A stretch of DNA of 64,000 bases from Bacteroidales bacterium (lineage in GTDB: Bacteria; Bacteroidota; Bacteroidia; Bacteroidales; Marinilabiliaceae), in NCBI GenBank assembly GCA_017417385.1, contig JAFPZF010000055.1:1-64000 (forward strand). The letters run 5' to 3'. Below are positions 1 to 10,885 of this stretch, piece by piece. Both the position numbers and the translations under genes were made by a program. The stretch's first letter is position 1; each line of letters starts with the position of its first letter. The notes beneath the pieces are model-generated. The model did no database searches and was not told the DNA's origin. It worked only from the letters and a program-made list of their open reading frames with translations.

Positions 1-138
1 GCGTGATAGAAAATAGCAGTTGCCCGTCGTAGCGAGACGATGGACGAGAGCAGTCTTATCGACATATAGGTAGTTTTCTCGGCGTAGTTTCTCGAAGTCC
101 TGGACTCCGATAGGGAGGTTTTGAAGTGTGGTGGACAT
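1..138 (-). CDS. AAA-ATPase-like protein, N-terminal part (cut by window edge)
   Basis: The minus strand from 138 encodes 46 residues that run off the window. They begin MSTTLQNLPIG and contain VQDFEKLRRENYLYVDKT, the usual opening of the AAA-ATPase-like / PD-(D/E)XK family (Pfam AAA-ATPase_like), which in full length is about 520 residues with a P-loop ATPase domain followed by a nuclease-like domain. The family is very common and highly duplicated in Bacteroidales; its cellular role is unsettled. A TATCTTTG promoter box lies 28 bases upstream of the start, which supports this ATG. Only the first part is visible, so integrity of the gene cannot be judged. Confidence 0.75.
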   Translation of the reverse strand, partial: MSTTLQNLPIGVQDFEKLRRENYLYVDKTALVHRLATTGNCYFLSR

Positions 139-165
139 AATAATACTTTTAAAATATGTTTTATG

Positions 166-173
166 CAAAGATA
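166..173 (-). promoter_or_regulatory. Bacteroidetes -7 box TATCTTTG for the AAA-ATPase-like gene
   Basis: The minus strand reads TATCTTTG, an exact match to the Bacteroidetes TAnnTTTG -7 element, 28 bases before the ATG at 138. Confidence 0.6.
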
Positions 174-623
174 GAGAAAAAAGAAAAACGTAATTAACTA
201 TTTTGATGCAAGGCTGGAGCATAGCTGTCGACGTAACGGCAGAGGCAGAAATGGGGAGACGAGGTTAACATAAGATGAGAAAAGGCTAATACAAGTCTAA
301 CCCAAGGATAAGATTGCTTTAAGGTAGGTTCAAGGTAGGTTCAGGGTTGCTTTGAGGTAGGTTCAAGATAGGGTTGAGAGAAGTCGTGGGGAAGAGAGGG
401 AAAGAAAGTGGAAAAAAGGAAGACGAAGGAGGTGATGGAGAGTGACGAAGGGGTGAGGAGAGAGGAAAGAGTGAGAGAAGGGGGATGAGAATGGGGAAAG
501 AAGAGAAGAAGGGGAAGAGAAGGTGTGCAGAAGGGTGTCTAAAAGGGAGGAGAAGGGAGGAAGAAAGGGTATAAAAAACGAGAGGGGAGAGGAAAGAGAT
601 ATGGTTTTTCGGCGAGAAAAGGA
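174..623. other. Gene-poor purine-rich spacer with small repeats
   Basis: No credible gene. Positions 264-303 carry a 40-base repeat (gttaacataaga ... agtctaaccc) that recurs at 10202-10241. Positions 320-378 are an irregular tandem run of AGGTAGGTTCA-like units. From about 380 to 600 the plus strand is almost pure A and G, as in other spacers of the left third of the window. Confidence 0.6.
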
Positions 624-631
624 TAACTTTG
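624..631 (+). promoter_or_regulatory. -7 box TAACTTTG for the operon starting at 660
   Basis: TAACTTTG matches TAnnTTTG and sits 28 bases upstream of the ATG at 660. A weak -33 candidate (TTTTTC) lies about 15-20 bases further upstream. Confidence 0.55.
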
Positions 632-659
632 CGTCCGGACGACAGACAGAGCAAGGACA

Positions 660-2318
660 ATGATAAACAAGGCAGCCAAAGAACTAATACTTACCATACT
701 ATTCCTGGCGGGGACGATGATACCTGCCGGGGCGCAGCAGAATGCGTCATTATGTCCGGAGAAGCCGAAGCTCGTATTGGTGCTACTCATAGACAACCTG
801 AACAGTCAGCAGATGGAGATAGTCCGCAGTCAGGTCGGTGCGAAAGGCTTCAACAGGGTATGCGGACACGGGACATTGCTGACAGACGCGTATTACGACA
901 CAGGGGGAAACTTTGCGGGGAAGAATGTCGCGACGCTATTCACGGGAGCGCCGGCGGCGACACATGGAATAGTCGCGAGACAATGGATAGACAGCTTCAG
1001 CAACAAGAGGATAGACGCCATATACGGCGAGCTGAAGACGTCGAAGGAGCCAGACACACTGGCGAAGCCTGCAAACGGTGCGCTGCTGTGTGGCACAATA
1101 GGCAACGAGATCAGGAAGATATACAATCAGGAGGCTAAGATATTCTCGATAGGGTTCAATCCCGAGCTCTTGCTATGGGCGAGCGGCACGAAGAACGGTG
1201 AGCCAATGGCGTGGCTCGACAAGAGGACGGGGAAGTTTGTCTCGGCGAACATAGGGAAAGAGTCGACACTGGCGTGGATAGAAGACTTCAACTCGAAAGG
1301 GATGATAGACAACTATCGTCAGCGCACGTGGGGGCCGAGGAAGGACATAAACCTCTACCATCAGTCCAAGTACTTCCCGGAGAGCGTAAGCGGGAATACA
1401 TTCCTGTATCAGCTAGACGTGGCATATCCGAAGCTGGGACGGTATGGAGCAGTATGCGGGTCTCCCTTTGCGAACAGCCTAGTCAGGGACATGGCAGCAG
1501 CGGCGATAGTATATGAAGAAATGGGGAAGGACGACATACCCGACATACTGACAGTCCAGTTCAGTGCCATCCCCACACTCGGGGAGCGCATGCAGCCACT
1601 GGACCCACAGACAGAGGACATGCTGCTCGGGCTTGACGAGAACATAGCGAGCCTTCTGCAGATGATAGACGGGACAGTCGGCATGGACAACACCCTCGTC
1701 GTCATGACAGCATCGCAGGGGGCATACGACGTCTCGGCGACAGACTCGCCATACTGGGGAGAGAAAGGCGTCGTCAGCATGAGGAGGGCCTCGGCACTGC
1801 TGAACCTGTACCTCATGGCGCTGTATGGACAGGAGGCGTGGGTCAAGAACTACAGTCCCGGGTCGATATACATAGACAAAGAGCTGTGCGAGAAGAAGAA
1901 GATAAACGTCGACACAGTATTGCGGCAGTCGGCAGACTTCCTGACGCAGGTCAAGGGCATAGGAGACGCGATAATAGCCAAGGACATCAAGTACATAACA
2001 TCCACATCGCCGGTAGTCGAGGCGATGAGACACAACTATCATCCGAAACGTTCTGGAGATATTCTCGTATACCTAGAGCCGGGATGGGCAGAGGAGATAG
2101 AGGACGGGAGGAAGCTGACGCAGCTGTGGAACGGAGAGTTTGTGCCACTAGTCTTCTACGGGTGGAAGATACCGAGGGCGACAATATACGAGAGGCACTC
2201 GATGACCGACGTAGCGCCGACCATTTGCTCATTCATAAGAGTAGCGAATCCGAACGGGTGCAGCGGAGTCCCTATCCCCATAGTAGACTACAAGGACACA
2301 GAGAACAAAAAGCATTAG
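660..2318 (+). CDS. Exported alkaline-phosphatase-fold protein with lost metal ligands
   Basis: 552 residues. Residues 1-25 are a signal peptide ending AGA-QQ, so the protein is exported. The body fits the PafA/nucleotide-pyrophosphatase branch of the alkaline phosphatase superfamily: LVLVLLIDNL matches the first strand with its metal-binding Asp, and TGAPAATHGI matches the turn after the nucleophile. However, the segment where active members have TCPGH reads NFAGKN, the T-D-x-x-G-H motif reads IPTLGE, and the T-A-D-H-G motif reads TASQG. These changes remove the nucleophile and nearly all zinc ligands, so I infer a pseudoenzyme, perhaps with a binding or scaffold role. The gene is first in an operon; thiD follows after 12 bases. 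The fold assignment is by motif alignment from memory. Confidence 0.7.
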   Translation: MINKAAKELILTILFLAGTMIPAGAQQNASLCPEKPKLVLVLLIDNLNSQQMEIVRSQVGAKGFNRVCGHGTLLTDAYYDTGGNFAGKNVATLFTGAPAATHGIVARQWIDSFSNKRIDAIYGELKTSKEPDTLAKPANGALLCGTIGNEIRKIYNQEAKIFSIGFNPELLLWASGTKNGEPMAWLDKRTGKFVSANIGKESTLAWIEDFNSKGMIDNYRQRTWGPRKDINLYHQSKYFPESVSGNTFLYQLDVAYPKLGRYGAVCGSPFANSLVRDMAAAAIVYEEMGKDDIPDILTVQFSAIPTLGERMQPLDPQTEDMLLGLDENIASLLQMIDGTVGMDNTLVVMTASQGAYDVSATDSPYWGEKGVVSMRRASALLNLYLMALYGQEAWVKNYSPGSIYIDKELCEKKKINVDTVLRQSADFLTQVKGIGDAIIAKDIKYITSTSPVVEAMRHNYHPKRSGDILVYLEPGWAEEIEDGRKLTQLWNGEFVPLVFYGWKIPRATIYERHSMTDVAPTICSFIRVANPNGCSGVPIPIVDYKDTENKKH

Positions 2319-2330
2319 AAGGAAACAGAG

Positions 2331-3145
2331 ATGGCAGAGAGCAAGCGATATGACATAGTACTGTCGATAGCAGGCAGCGACGCGAGCGGAGGAGCAGGGA
2401 TACAGGCGGACATCAAGACAGCGTCGGCAATGGGATGCTATGCGGCGACGGCGATAACGTCGGTCGTCAGCGAGAACACCCAGAAAGTGTATAGCGTGGC
2501 GGACATGACGGCGGAGATGGTCGTCAGCCAGATACATGCCGTCCTGGACGACATCGGGGTGTCGGCAATCAAGATAGGCATGCTACACTCAGCGGAGGTC
2601 GCACATGCCGTGGCGGAGGTGCTGAAGACTTGCGGGACGAAAAACATAGTGCTAGACCCCGTGATGGTCGCGACATCGGGTGACGAGCTGATGCTCGAGG
2701 ACACCATAGAGGTGATAAAGAGCGAGCTGATGCCGATAGCGAGGATATGCACGCCAAACCTGCCGGAAGCGAAAAGACTGCTAGGGGGGCGGGAGATAAA
2801 GACCATCGAGGAGATGAAGCAGGCGGCCATAGACATCTCGGAGATGGGGTGCTCGGTCATGCTAAAGGGCGGACATCTCGACGGGAAGATAATGATGGAC
2901 ATCCTCTGCAACAAGGAGACGAGGGAGCTGCTGGAGCTGCCACAGGACAAAGTCGAGACTCGGAACACACATGGCACGGGCTGCACCCTCTCGACAGCAA
3001 TAGCGTCGGGACTGGCGAAAGGCAAGACGCTGACCGGGGCAGTCGTCGGAGCGAAGACATACATCAACCAGGCGATAGAGACTGGGGCGAGATATGAGAT
3101 AGGGCGAGGACATGGACCAGTCGCACACTTTTACAAATACTGGGA

Positions 3146-3149
<4 letters not shown>
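2331..3149 (+). CDS. thiD: Hydroxymethylpyrimidine/phosphomethylpyrimidine kinase ThiD
   Basis: 272 residues, the normal length. ThiD phosphorylates hydroxymethylpyrimidine and then its monophosphate to give HMP-diphosphate for thiamine synthesis in the cytoplasm. Visible family marks are the N-terminal SIAGSDASGGAGIQADIK substrate loop, LDPVMVATSGD in the middle, and the anion-hole GTGCTLSTAIASG near residue 225. It lies 12 bases after the pseudo-phosphatase gene and its TGA overlaps the uvrA ATG as ATGA, so uvrA translation is probably coupled to it. No other thiamine gene and no TPP riboswitch is visible, so this copy may serve salvage. Confidence 0.93.
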
Positions 3150-5998
<2,849 letters not shown>

Positions 5999-6001
5999 GA
6001 G

Positions 6002-6027
6002 TGGACTTCTATAAATTGCTTATTCTA
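6002..6027 (+). repeat. Stray end of repeat family A, just after uvrA stop
   Basis: GGACTTCTATAAATTGCTTATTC, beginning directly after the uvrA stop, matches the left end of the full element at 6096 (GGAACTTCTATAAATTGC) but has no right half of its own nearby. Confidence 0.6.
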
Positions 6028-6054
6028 AAATCCAATAAAAAGAAACAAAGAAGA

Positions 6055-6085
6055 AGGTGGCTGTCCTAAGGAAGGGCGGTCACCT
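6055..6085 (+). terminator. Hairpin terminator after uvrA
   Basis: A 13-base stem (AGGTGGCTGTCCT pairing with AGGGCGGTCACCT through three G-U pairs) encloses a five-base loop AAGGA. ATTCATTTTA follows. It lies 57 bases after the uvrA stop. Confidence 0.65.
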
Positions 6086-6095
6086 ATTCATTTTA

Positions 6096-6427
6096 GGGAA
6101 CTTCTATAAATTGCTTTTTCTTCGTTGGCGTTGCCTTCATTCCTCACGCTCGGCAATTGGAACAAGTTCCATTGACTAGAGTCTTACTTTCTCACGCTCA
6201 GCATAACGAGCAAGCTCGTTCTGCATTCGCTTAATCGAAAGTATGCACTCGCTTAATCGGAATGTTGTGCGTCACACTTAAAATCCTCATTTAGCTGCGC
6301 TGACCTTTCTCTCGCTCGGCAATTGGAGCAAGCTCCATTGCACTCGCTTAATCGAAAGGTTTCCTCTAGTAAACTCCGGTGTTTAAGTGCTTGCACGCCT
6401 CGAAAAACCTAATTTCTAGAACTCCCC
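6096..6427 (+). repeat. Repeat family A element with nested hairpin modules
   Basis: A 332-base element starts GGGAACTTCTATAAATTGC and ends TTTCTAGAACTCCCC; the ends are imperfect inverted repeats of each other over about 25 bases. It fills the space between the convergent uvrA and the gene ending at 6432, stopping four bases from that stop codon. Inside are three hairpin modules with stems GGAAC-AA-GTTCC, CGAGC-AA-GCTCG and GGAGC-AA-GCTCC, flanked by CTCACGCTCGGCA and TGCACTCGCTTAATCGAAAG. One module interrupts the core hairpin that is intact in the copies at 54637 and 58268, which shows nesting. No coding content. Confidence 0.7.
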
Positions 6428-6431
6428 TTTA

Positions 6432-8528
6432 TCAGAAAAGAGTCTTACCCTCGACATGCTCGAGCAGTTCGTCGAACCAGAGACGCTGCTTGACAGGGAG
6501 TGAGAGCTTACGCTTGTAGTTCTTGAGGAACCACTCACGGAGGGCGGGGTCGGAGGACTGCAAACCCTTGTCGTAGGCGGCAGAATAGAGGCGGCAGTTA
6601 GTATAGAAAGAGAACTCGCGCTGATTCTGGGGCAAGGAGTTAGTCTTCTCAATAAGCTCCTTGAGTTCAGCCATCAGTTCGGGGGAGACGGGGATGCGCC
6701 CCGAGATGACGCTACGCTGCCAACGGTAGAGAGTAGCCTCCTGCTCGTCGTCTACAAAGGGCGGGCGGTTGTTGGCAGCGATAAAGTCCTTGAGCTGCTG
6801 GAGGCGAGCCTCTGGAGCCTGTCGGATGATGCCGGCGACAGACTCACGGTCGGTAAACTCGCCGACAGCGAGAGTATAGTCGCCCGTCTCGATACGGATA
6901 ACGTTGCGCGTCTTGATAAGCTGGGAGAGCGTAGCAGTCAGTCCGCCGACAGAGAGGTTGGAGTCGGGGTGGGACTGAGAGAGCGAATCGAAGATCTGAT
7001 AGACAGAGAGGGGAGTCGGACTCTCGGAGAGCATATCGTAGATAACCTGAGTCAGGCAGCGGGTGTCGACATCCCACTCGGCGAGGGCGTAGAGGCCAGA
7101 CTTGCCGATAGCGCGAATCAGGTCGGAGCGGACTAGGAGAGGCTTGACGTAACCAACGCGAACCGGGGCACGCTCGGGGTAAAGCTCCTCAATCTTGGCG
7201 GCGACGACCTGAGCATTGGCAGGCTCGCCGATAGAGTTGAAGACGAGACGCCAGTCGATATCACGGGCACGGTTGCGCCGGAGAGTGATAGACCTACCAT
7301 CGTCGGTAGAGACAATATCGAAGCAAGAGCGGAGGATATAGAGGGCGATAGAAAGAATACGATCACGGGAGGGAGTGTCCGGAGGGAGGAAAGAAGCCGT
7401 CTCGACGACACGATCCTCGCGACGAATCTCAGAGTCCATAGCGATGATGCCACCCAAGAGAGTGGACCATGAAGTCAGAGCATCGTCGGAGGCGTGGAGG
7501 ACATAACGATGCTTGCCGGGGAGCTTGTTGAGAGACAGAGGGAAGGCGTGGCCGCAGACAGTATAGAAAGCCTGGAGAGAGACGTCGACAGCCTCGGAGG
7601 AGGAGATAGAGGCGAGGGCGGGGTCGCCGTCAGTCAGAGCCGTGAAAACGGAGTAGGCAGACCATAGTTCGGGATTGGAGAGCGAAGGGGGGAGCAGGTC
7701 GGTAGCCTTGCTCATCTGGCGAATACGCTCGAGGGACATGCCCATCTCCTCGGCAATAGACTCGAAGGGGGCACGCTCGTAGCCAGCGAGGCCAGTGATC
7801 TTGGCGAGAATAAGCTCCTTTCTCTCGAGAGAGGGGCGACGCAGGTAAGAGTCGACGACACGGAACATCGGCCAATGACCATTTGTCTCCATAAAAGCGC
7901 TGACAGAGTCGACGTCGGGACCCGACAAGAAAGGGAAGAGGAAGGAGGCGAAGTGACGCGTCGAATCACAGTCGGAGAGGGGCAGAAGGTCTGCAGTCTG
8001 CCTCTTGAACTCCTCGGCGACCTGGAGGAAGACGATGCGGGAGAAGCCATGAGTCGGAGGGCGGGAGACGACAGATGATGAAGCCAGCGAGAGACACGAA
8101 GCGAAGTCGGGCGCAAAAGAGAGAAAGGCAACCTTGTGGTCGGGAGGGACGAGGGAGGAGCATACCGAGAGGTAGATAGAGGCGAAAAGCCTCATCTTGG
8201 TCTCGGAGAGAGGGCTAAGCCAGGGGGAAGGGGAAGGGTCAGAAGGGGAAGAAGGAGAGGGGGAAGAAGAGATATAGAAATCGGCGAGAGAGTCGTCGAC
8301 ATGACTATCAATACAATAGAAGAACTTCAGGACCTGATTGATGACACGGGTAGGTGCATCGGCAATCATAGCCTGCCACTCGGAGGAGAGGAAGGCACGG
8401 AGCAGACTCCCGACGTCGGAGAGACTGTGGGAGCGGAAGAAGTCGTCGGCAGAGGGCGTAAAGAGCCTACTCGCGACAAGAGTCTCGAGATGAGTATAGG
8501 GAGTTATATCCAAAGAAGAAGTCTCCAT
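6432..8528 (-). CDS. Large protein with sigma-region-4-like helix-turn-helix, function unknown
   Basis: 698 residues, no signal peptide or membrane segment, so cytoplasmic. I do not recognise the whole protein. Around residues 255-280 it has FESIAEEMGMSLERIRQM, very close to the recognition helix region of sigma-70 region 4 (usual form: IG..LGVTRERIRQIE). Around residues 480-590 the stretch with LVRSDLIRAIGKSGLYAL and the following TLSQLIKTRNVIRI looks like a winged-helix unit similar to HARE-HTH. A proline/serine-rich linker is near residue 90. I infer a DNA-binding or RNA-polymerase-associated regulator. It lies on the inferred lagging strand and has pyrimidine-rich coding composition to match. 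The gene stands alone, between two family A repeats. Confidence 0.6.
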   Translation of the reverse strand: METSSLDITPYTHLETLVASRLFTPSADDFFRSHSLSDVGSLLRAFLSSEWQAMIADAPTRVINQVLKFFYCIDSHVDDSLADFYISSSPSPSSPSDPSPSPWLSPLSETKMRLFASIYLSVCSSLVPPDHKVAFLSFAPDFASCLSLASSSVVSRPPTHGFSRIVFLQVAEEFKRQTADLLPLSDCDSTRHFASFLFPFLSGPDVDSVSAFMETNGHWPMFRVVDSYLRRPSLERKELILAKITGLAGYERAPFESIAEEMGMSLERIRQMSKATDLLPPSLSNPELWSAYSVFTALTDGDPALASISSSEAVDVSLQAFYTVCGHAFPLSLNKLPGKHRYVLHASDDALTSWSTLLGGIIAMDSEIRREDRVVETASFLPPDTPSRDRILSIALYILRSCFDIVSTDDGRSITLRRNRARDIDWRLVFNSIGEPANAQVVAAKIEELYPERAPVRVGYVKPLLVRSDLIRAIGKSGLYALAEWDVDTRCLTQVIYDMLSESPTPLSVYQIFDSLSQSHPDSNLSVGGLTATLSQLIKTRNVIRIETGDYTLAVGEFTDRESVAGIIRQAPEARLQQLKDFIAANNRPPFVDDEQEATLYRWQRSVISGRIPVSPELMAELKELIEKTNSLPQNQREFSFYTNCRLYSAAYDKGLQSSDPALREWFLKNYKRKLSLPVKQRLWFDELLEHVEGKTLF

Positions 8529-8642
8529 AATCCGATGGACAATAAAAAGCAGACACGGCAGAACGGGAGGGGGGGGAAGAAGGAGGGGGAGAGAAGAGAA
8601 AACGAGGGGGAGAGAAGGAGTCCTATCTAATTCAACACTAAT

Positions 8643-8863
8643 GGGAACTTCTATAAATTGCTTTTTCCGCGTTAGCTTCGCCTACATTCCTCACGTTGAC
8701 TTCGTCTACTTTTCTCTCGTTAGCTTCGCTGACTTTTCTCACGCTCGGCAGATTTCAAGCAAGCTTGATCTGCTCTCGCTTAATCGAAAGTATGCACTCG
8801 CTTGATCGAAAGTTTGCTCTCGCTTGATTGCACAAGTGAAAAACCTAATTTCTAGAACTCCCC
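8643..8863 (+). repeat. Repeat family A element, second copy
   Basis: Begins GGGAACTTCTATAAATTGC and ends AATTTCTAGAACTCCCC, in the same orientation as the copy at 6096. The inside is made of TTAGCTTCGCTGAC-like units and one hairpin module with arms TCAAGC-AA-GCTTGA and the usual CTCGCTTAATCGAAAG flank, plus two further copies of that flank alone. Confidence 0.7.
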
Positions 8864-9067
8864 TAATAAAAGTCGAATCGGATAGTCATCTCAAGCCTAT
8901 TCGTATCGTGTCTTTCGGAGTGTTAAGTTAGGGCTTTTTATCGGAAAAAGCAAGCGGAGGTGGTGCGAGGGGCAAGGATGCTCGGCAGGGAGAGGGGAAA
9001 AGAAGGAAAGAAGGGGAGAGGAAGAGGGAAGAAGAGGAAGAGGGAAGAAGTGGAACCCCTACCCTAG
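8864..9067. other. Purine-rich spacer, nothing coding seen
   Basis: After the repeat there is ordinary sequence to about 8960 and then plus-strand A/G-rich sequence up to the stop of the CAP-domain gene. No gene or clear promoter seen. Confidence 0.5.
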
Positions 9068-10078
9068 TCATTTGCCGTCGTCGACGACATGCTCGACATT
9101 TTCACGCCATAGCTTGACGAAGTCTGGGACGTCGTAGAAGTAGAAGAAGGCGAGGAGGAGGGCAACGACAGTAGCGTGGACGTAGGGTTTAGCCTTGAAG
9201 CAGGCGAGGATGAACTGAATAGCGATGACGATGAGGAGGTAGATGATAGTGTTGGTATGCGCTCGGGGAGTGAGGGGAGAGACGACAGACTGAGGGCCGT
9301 GAGAAGCCTCATGAGAGGAGACGGAGGAACGGGAATGGGAGGAAGAAGAGCGAGAGCTAGAAGAATGAGAGCTACTCCGTAAATCTTCGGGGACAGTAAA
9401 GCCGAAATCTACGACACAGGTCCACTCCCAGCGTATATGAGGTTGGATGCTGACACCCAAGTATTCGTATGTGGGATCAATTAAAGCCTTCCTATGACCG
9501 AGAGAGGGGACCTTCTCATCGAAAAGAAGATGGAGAGTAATCTCAAGACCAGTATCGAAGCAACGATCGCAACACTCAGAACAGCCATACTTTGTACCCC
9601 AATAGCGACCAATCCTATCACCGCAGGAAGTTCCATCGCTGGAGTCATGACCGAAAATTCCTGTCTTACCCATATCCTTAGCATGATATTTAGCAGCTTC
9701 GTAAAGACGTTTGTCAGGGACTAACATACGGAGATTCTTTACCTTTTTGAGGTCACTAATGAGGGAATTCTGGTAGCTTTTAATTATTGTTCCCCACCAG
9801 TTCTTGATAGCGTCCTTGACGAAAGTATCGGCGAACTTAGGGCCGTCGAGACGAGCGAGGTTGATATAGAGGATGACGTCCTTCTCAGCCGGAGTGAGGT
9901 AGGAAGAGTCCTTGGCGGTGTTTGCCTTAGCGATCTCCTCGGGAGACCAATGGGCATTGAGTAGCGCATGGGTATCGAGTTCGGACCAACGAGGCTGTGC
10001 GGAGGCCGAGAGGGTGAGGGAGAGAAGGACGATACCGAAGACGAGTGTTCGGAGGAAAAAGAGATATTTCATATTCAA
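9068..10078 (-). CDS. Exported CAP/SCP-domain protein with C-terminal membrane helices
   Basis: 336 residues. An N-terminal signal peptide (to about residue 27, SASA-QP) leads into a CAP (cysteine-rich secretory/antigen 5/PR-1) domain: ILYINLARLDG, AKYHAKDMGKTGIFGHDSSDG and LGHRKALIDPTYEYLGVSI give the expected His/Glu-type cavity residues and strands. A cluster CSECCDRC suggests disulfides or metal binding. Residues about 235-265 are a low-complexity Ser/His linker, followed by two hydrophobic helices (IIYLLIVIAIQFILACF and ATVVALLLAFFYFY). The CAP domain is thus probably tethered outside the inner membrane, an unusual layout for this family, where members are mostly secreted. The function of bacterial CAP domains is not settled. 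Lagging-strand gene. Confidence 0.8.
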   Translation of the reverse strand: MNMKYLFFLRTLVFGIVLLSLTLSASAQPRWSELDTHALLNAHWSPEEIAKANTAKDSSYLTPAEKDVILYINLARLDGPKFADTFVKDAIKNWWGTIIKSYQNSLISDLKKVKNLRMLVPDKRLYEAAKYHAKDMGKTGIFGHDSSDGTSCGDRIGRYWGTKYGCSECCDRCFDTGLEITLHLLFDEKVPSLGHRKALIDPTYEYLGVSIQPHIRWEWTCVVDFGFTVPEDLRSSSHSSSSRSSSSHSRSSVSSHEASHGPQSVVSPLTPRAHTNTIIYLLIVIAIQFILACFKAKPYVHATVVALLLAFFYFYDVPDFVKLWRENVEHVVDDGK

Positions 10079-10443
10079 TGATGTTTTAGGGTGATGTTTA
10101 CACGTATAACGGAGTGGATGGGGAAATATTGGGCGAATGAGGAATGAGGAATGAGGAATTAAGAATTAGCTATTAGGAAGGAGAAATCAGGAGTGGCGGA
10201 AGTTAACATAAGACGGGTCAGGTCTAATATAGGTCTAACCCAATGAGGAATTTGCAATGAGGAATTAGTAATTGTCGGAGGGGTGGGGAATCGACGGGGA
10301 GGGCGGATAGTAATAAAGCCTCACACGGAGGGGGCGGAGAGGGAGACGGACATCCCGCCTTTCTATCGCTTTATTCGGGAGGTCGTCTTGGCAGGAGTAA
10401 AGGTAGATTCTGTTAAATATTTGCCACTGAGAAAACCGATTGC
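10079..10443. other. Spacer with short repeats, no gene
   Basis: Contains GAGGAATGAGGAATGAGGAATTAAGAATTAGC-like simple runs (10137-10170 and 10241-10272) and the second copy of the 40-base gttaacataaga ... aggtctaaccc repeat (10202-10241). A 70-codon open frame at 10283-10495 runs through the promoter below and does not look like protein. Confidence 0.5.
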
Positions 10444-10451
10444 TAAATTTG
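10421..10451 (+). promoter_or_regulatory. Complete Bacteroidetes promoter of the toxin/antitoxin-like pair
   Basis: TTTG at about 10421-10424 and TAAATTTG at 10444-10451 are separated by 19 bases, matching the TTTG-N19-21-TAnnTTTG consensus. Transcription should begin near 10457, upstream of the small open frames leading to the zinc peptidase gene. Confidence 0.65.
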
Positions 10452-10642
10452 CAGACCTAAGGACGAAACGGGGCAATAATGAACGTGACATTTAAAAGTC
10501 GAAGGCCAATCAGGTATACGAGGCATACGTTGAGCATCCCGAGGAAAGAAAAAACAGAAGAGAGTTCTGTAGACTATATGGCGACAACATAGCAGCCGAA
10601 GCAGTCAAGGTACATCAGCGTCTGTGCTCCTTTCCCTCGGCG

Positions 10643-10882
10643 ATGGACTACAACGCCATATATGGGTCTACGGACAACAGGATAGAGTTGAAAGACGGAG
10701 TAAAAGCCAAGGAGCCTTTGATGCTGAAAGTGAGAGTGACGAGAGGTTGGCGTAAGTTCTTTTGGCATATTATCGACCAGGATGGCGGACTTGCGCTAAA
10801 GAGGGATTGGACTGGTGATTTTGGCTCGGTAATTGACATCCTTGTCGTCGAGATAAACAAGCACGACTACAAAGCAGTATAA
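10643..10882 (+). CDS. Probable RelE/HigB-like toxin, 5' end uncertain or frameshifted
   Basis: The first in-frame ATG (10643) gives 79 residues, but the same frame is open back to 10496 and clearly continues protein-like sequence (QVYEAYVEHPEERKNRREF, then EAVKVHQRL) with no start codon. A good ATG lies at 10479 one frame away; a single extra base in the AAAA at 10494-10497 would join MNVTFK to the rest and give about 133 residues. So this is either a start I cannot see, a sequence error, or a disabled gene. The C-terminal pattern LKVRVTRGWRKFFWHI ... IDILVVEINKHDY resembles the end of RelE/HigB ribosome-dependent RNases. It ends three bases before the zinc peptidase/antitoxin-like gene, as toxin genes often do. 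Confidence 0.5.
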   Translation: MDYNAIYGSTDNRIELKDGVKAKEPLMLKVRVTRGWRKFFWHIIDQDGGLALKRDWTGDFGSVIDILVVEINKHDYKAV

Positions 10883-10885
10883 GAC

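Noticed and set aside
6096-6427. Family B hairpins as integron attC sites
   Set aside because: The GTTRRRY/RYYYAAC core pair of attC is not present (GTTAGCT does not fit) and there is no integrase or cassette-like gene array.
10283-10495. 70-codon open frame on the plus strand
   Set aside because: It runs across the perfect promoter 10421-10451, has biased composition and no family resemblance.
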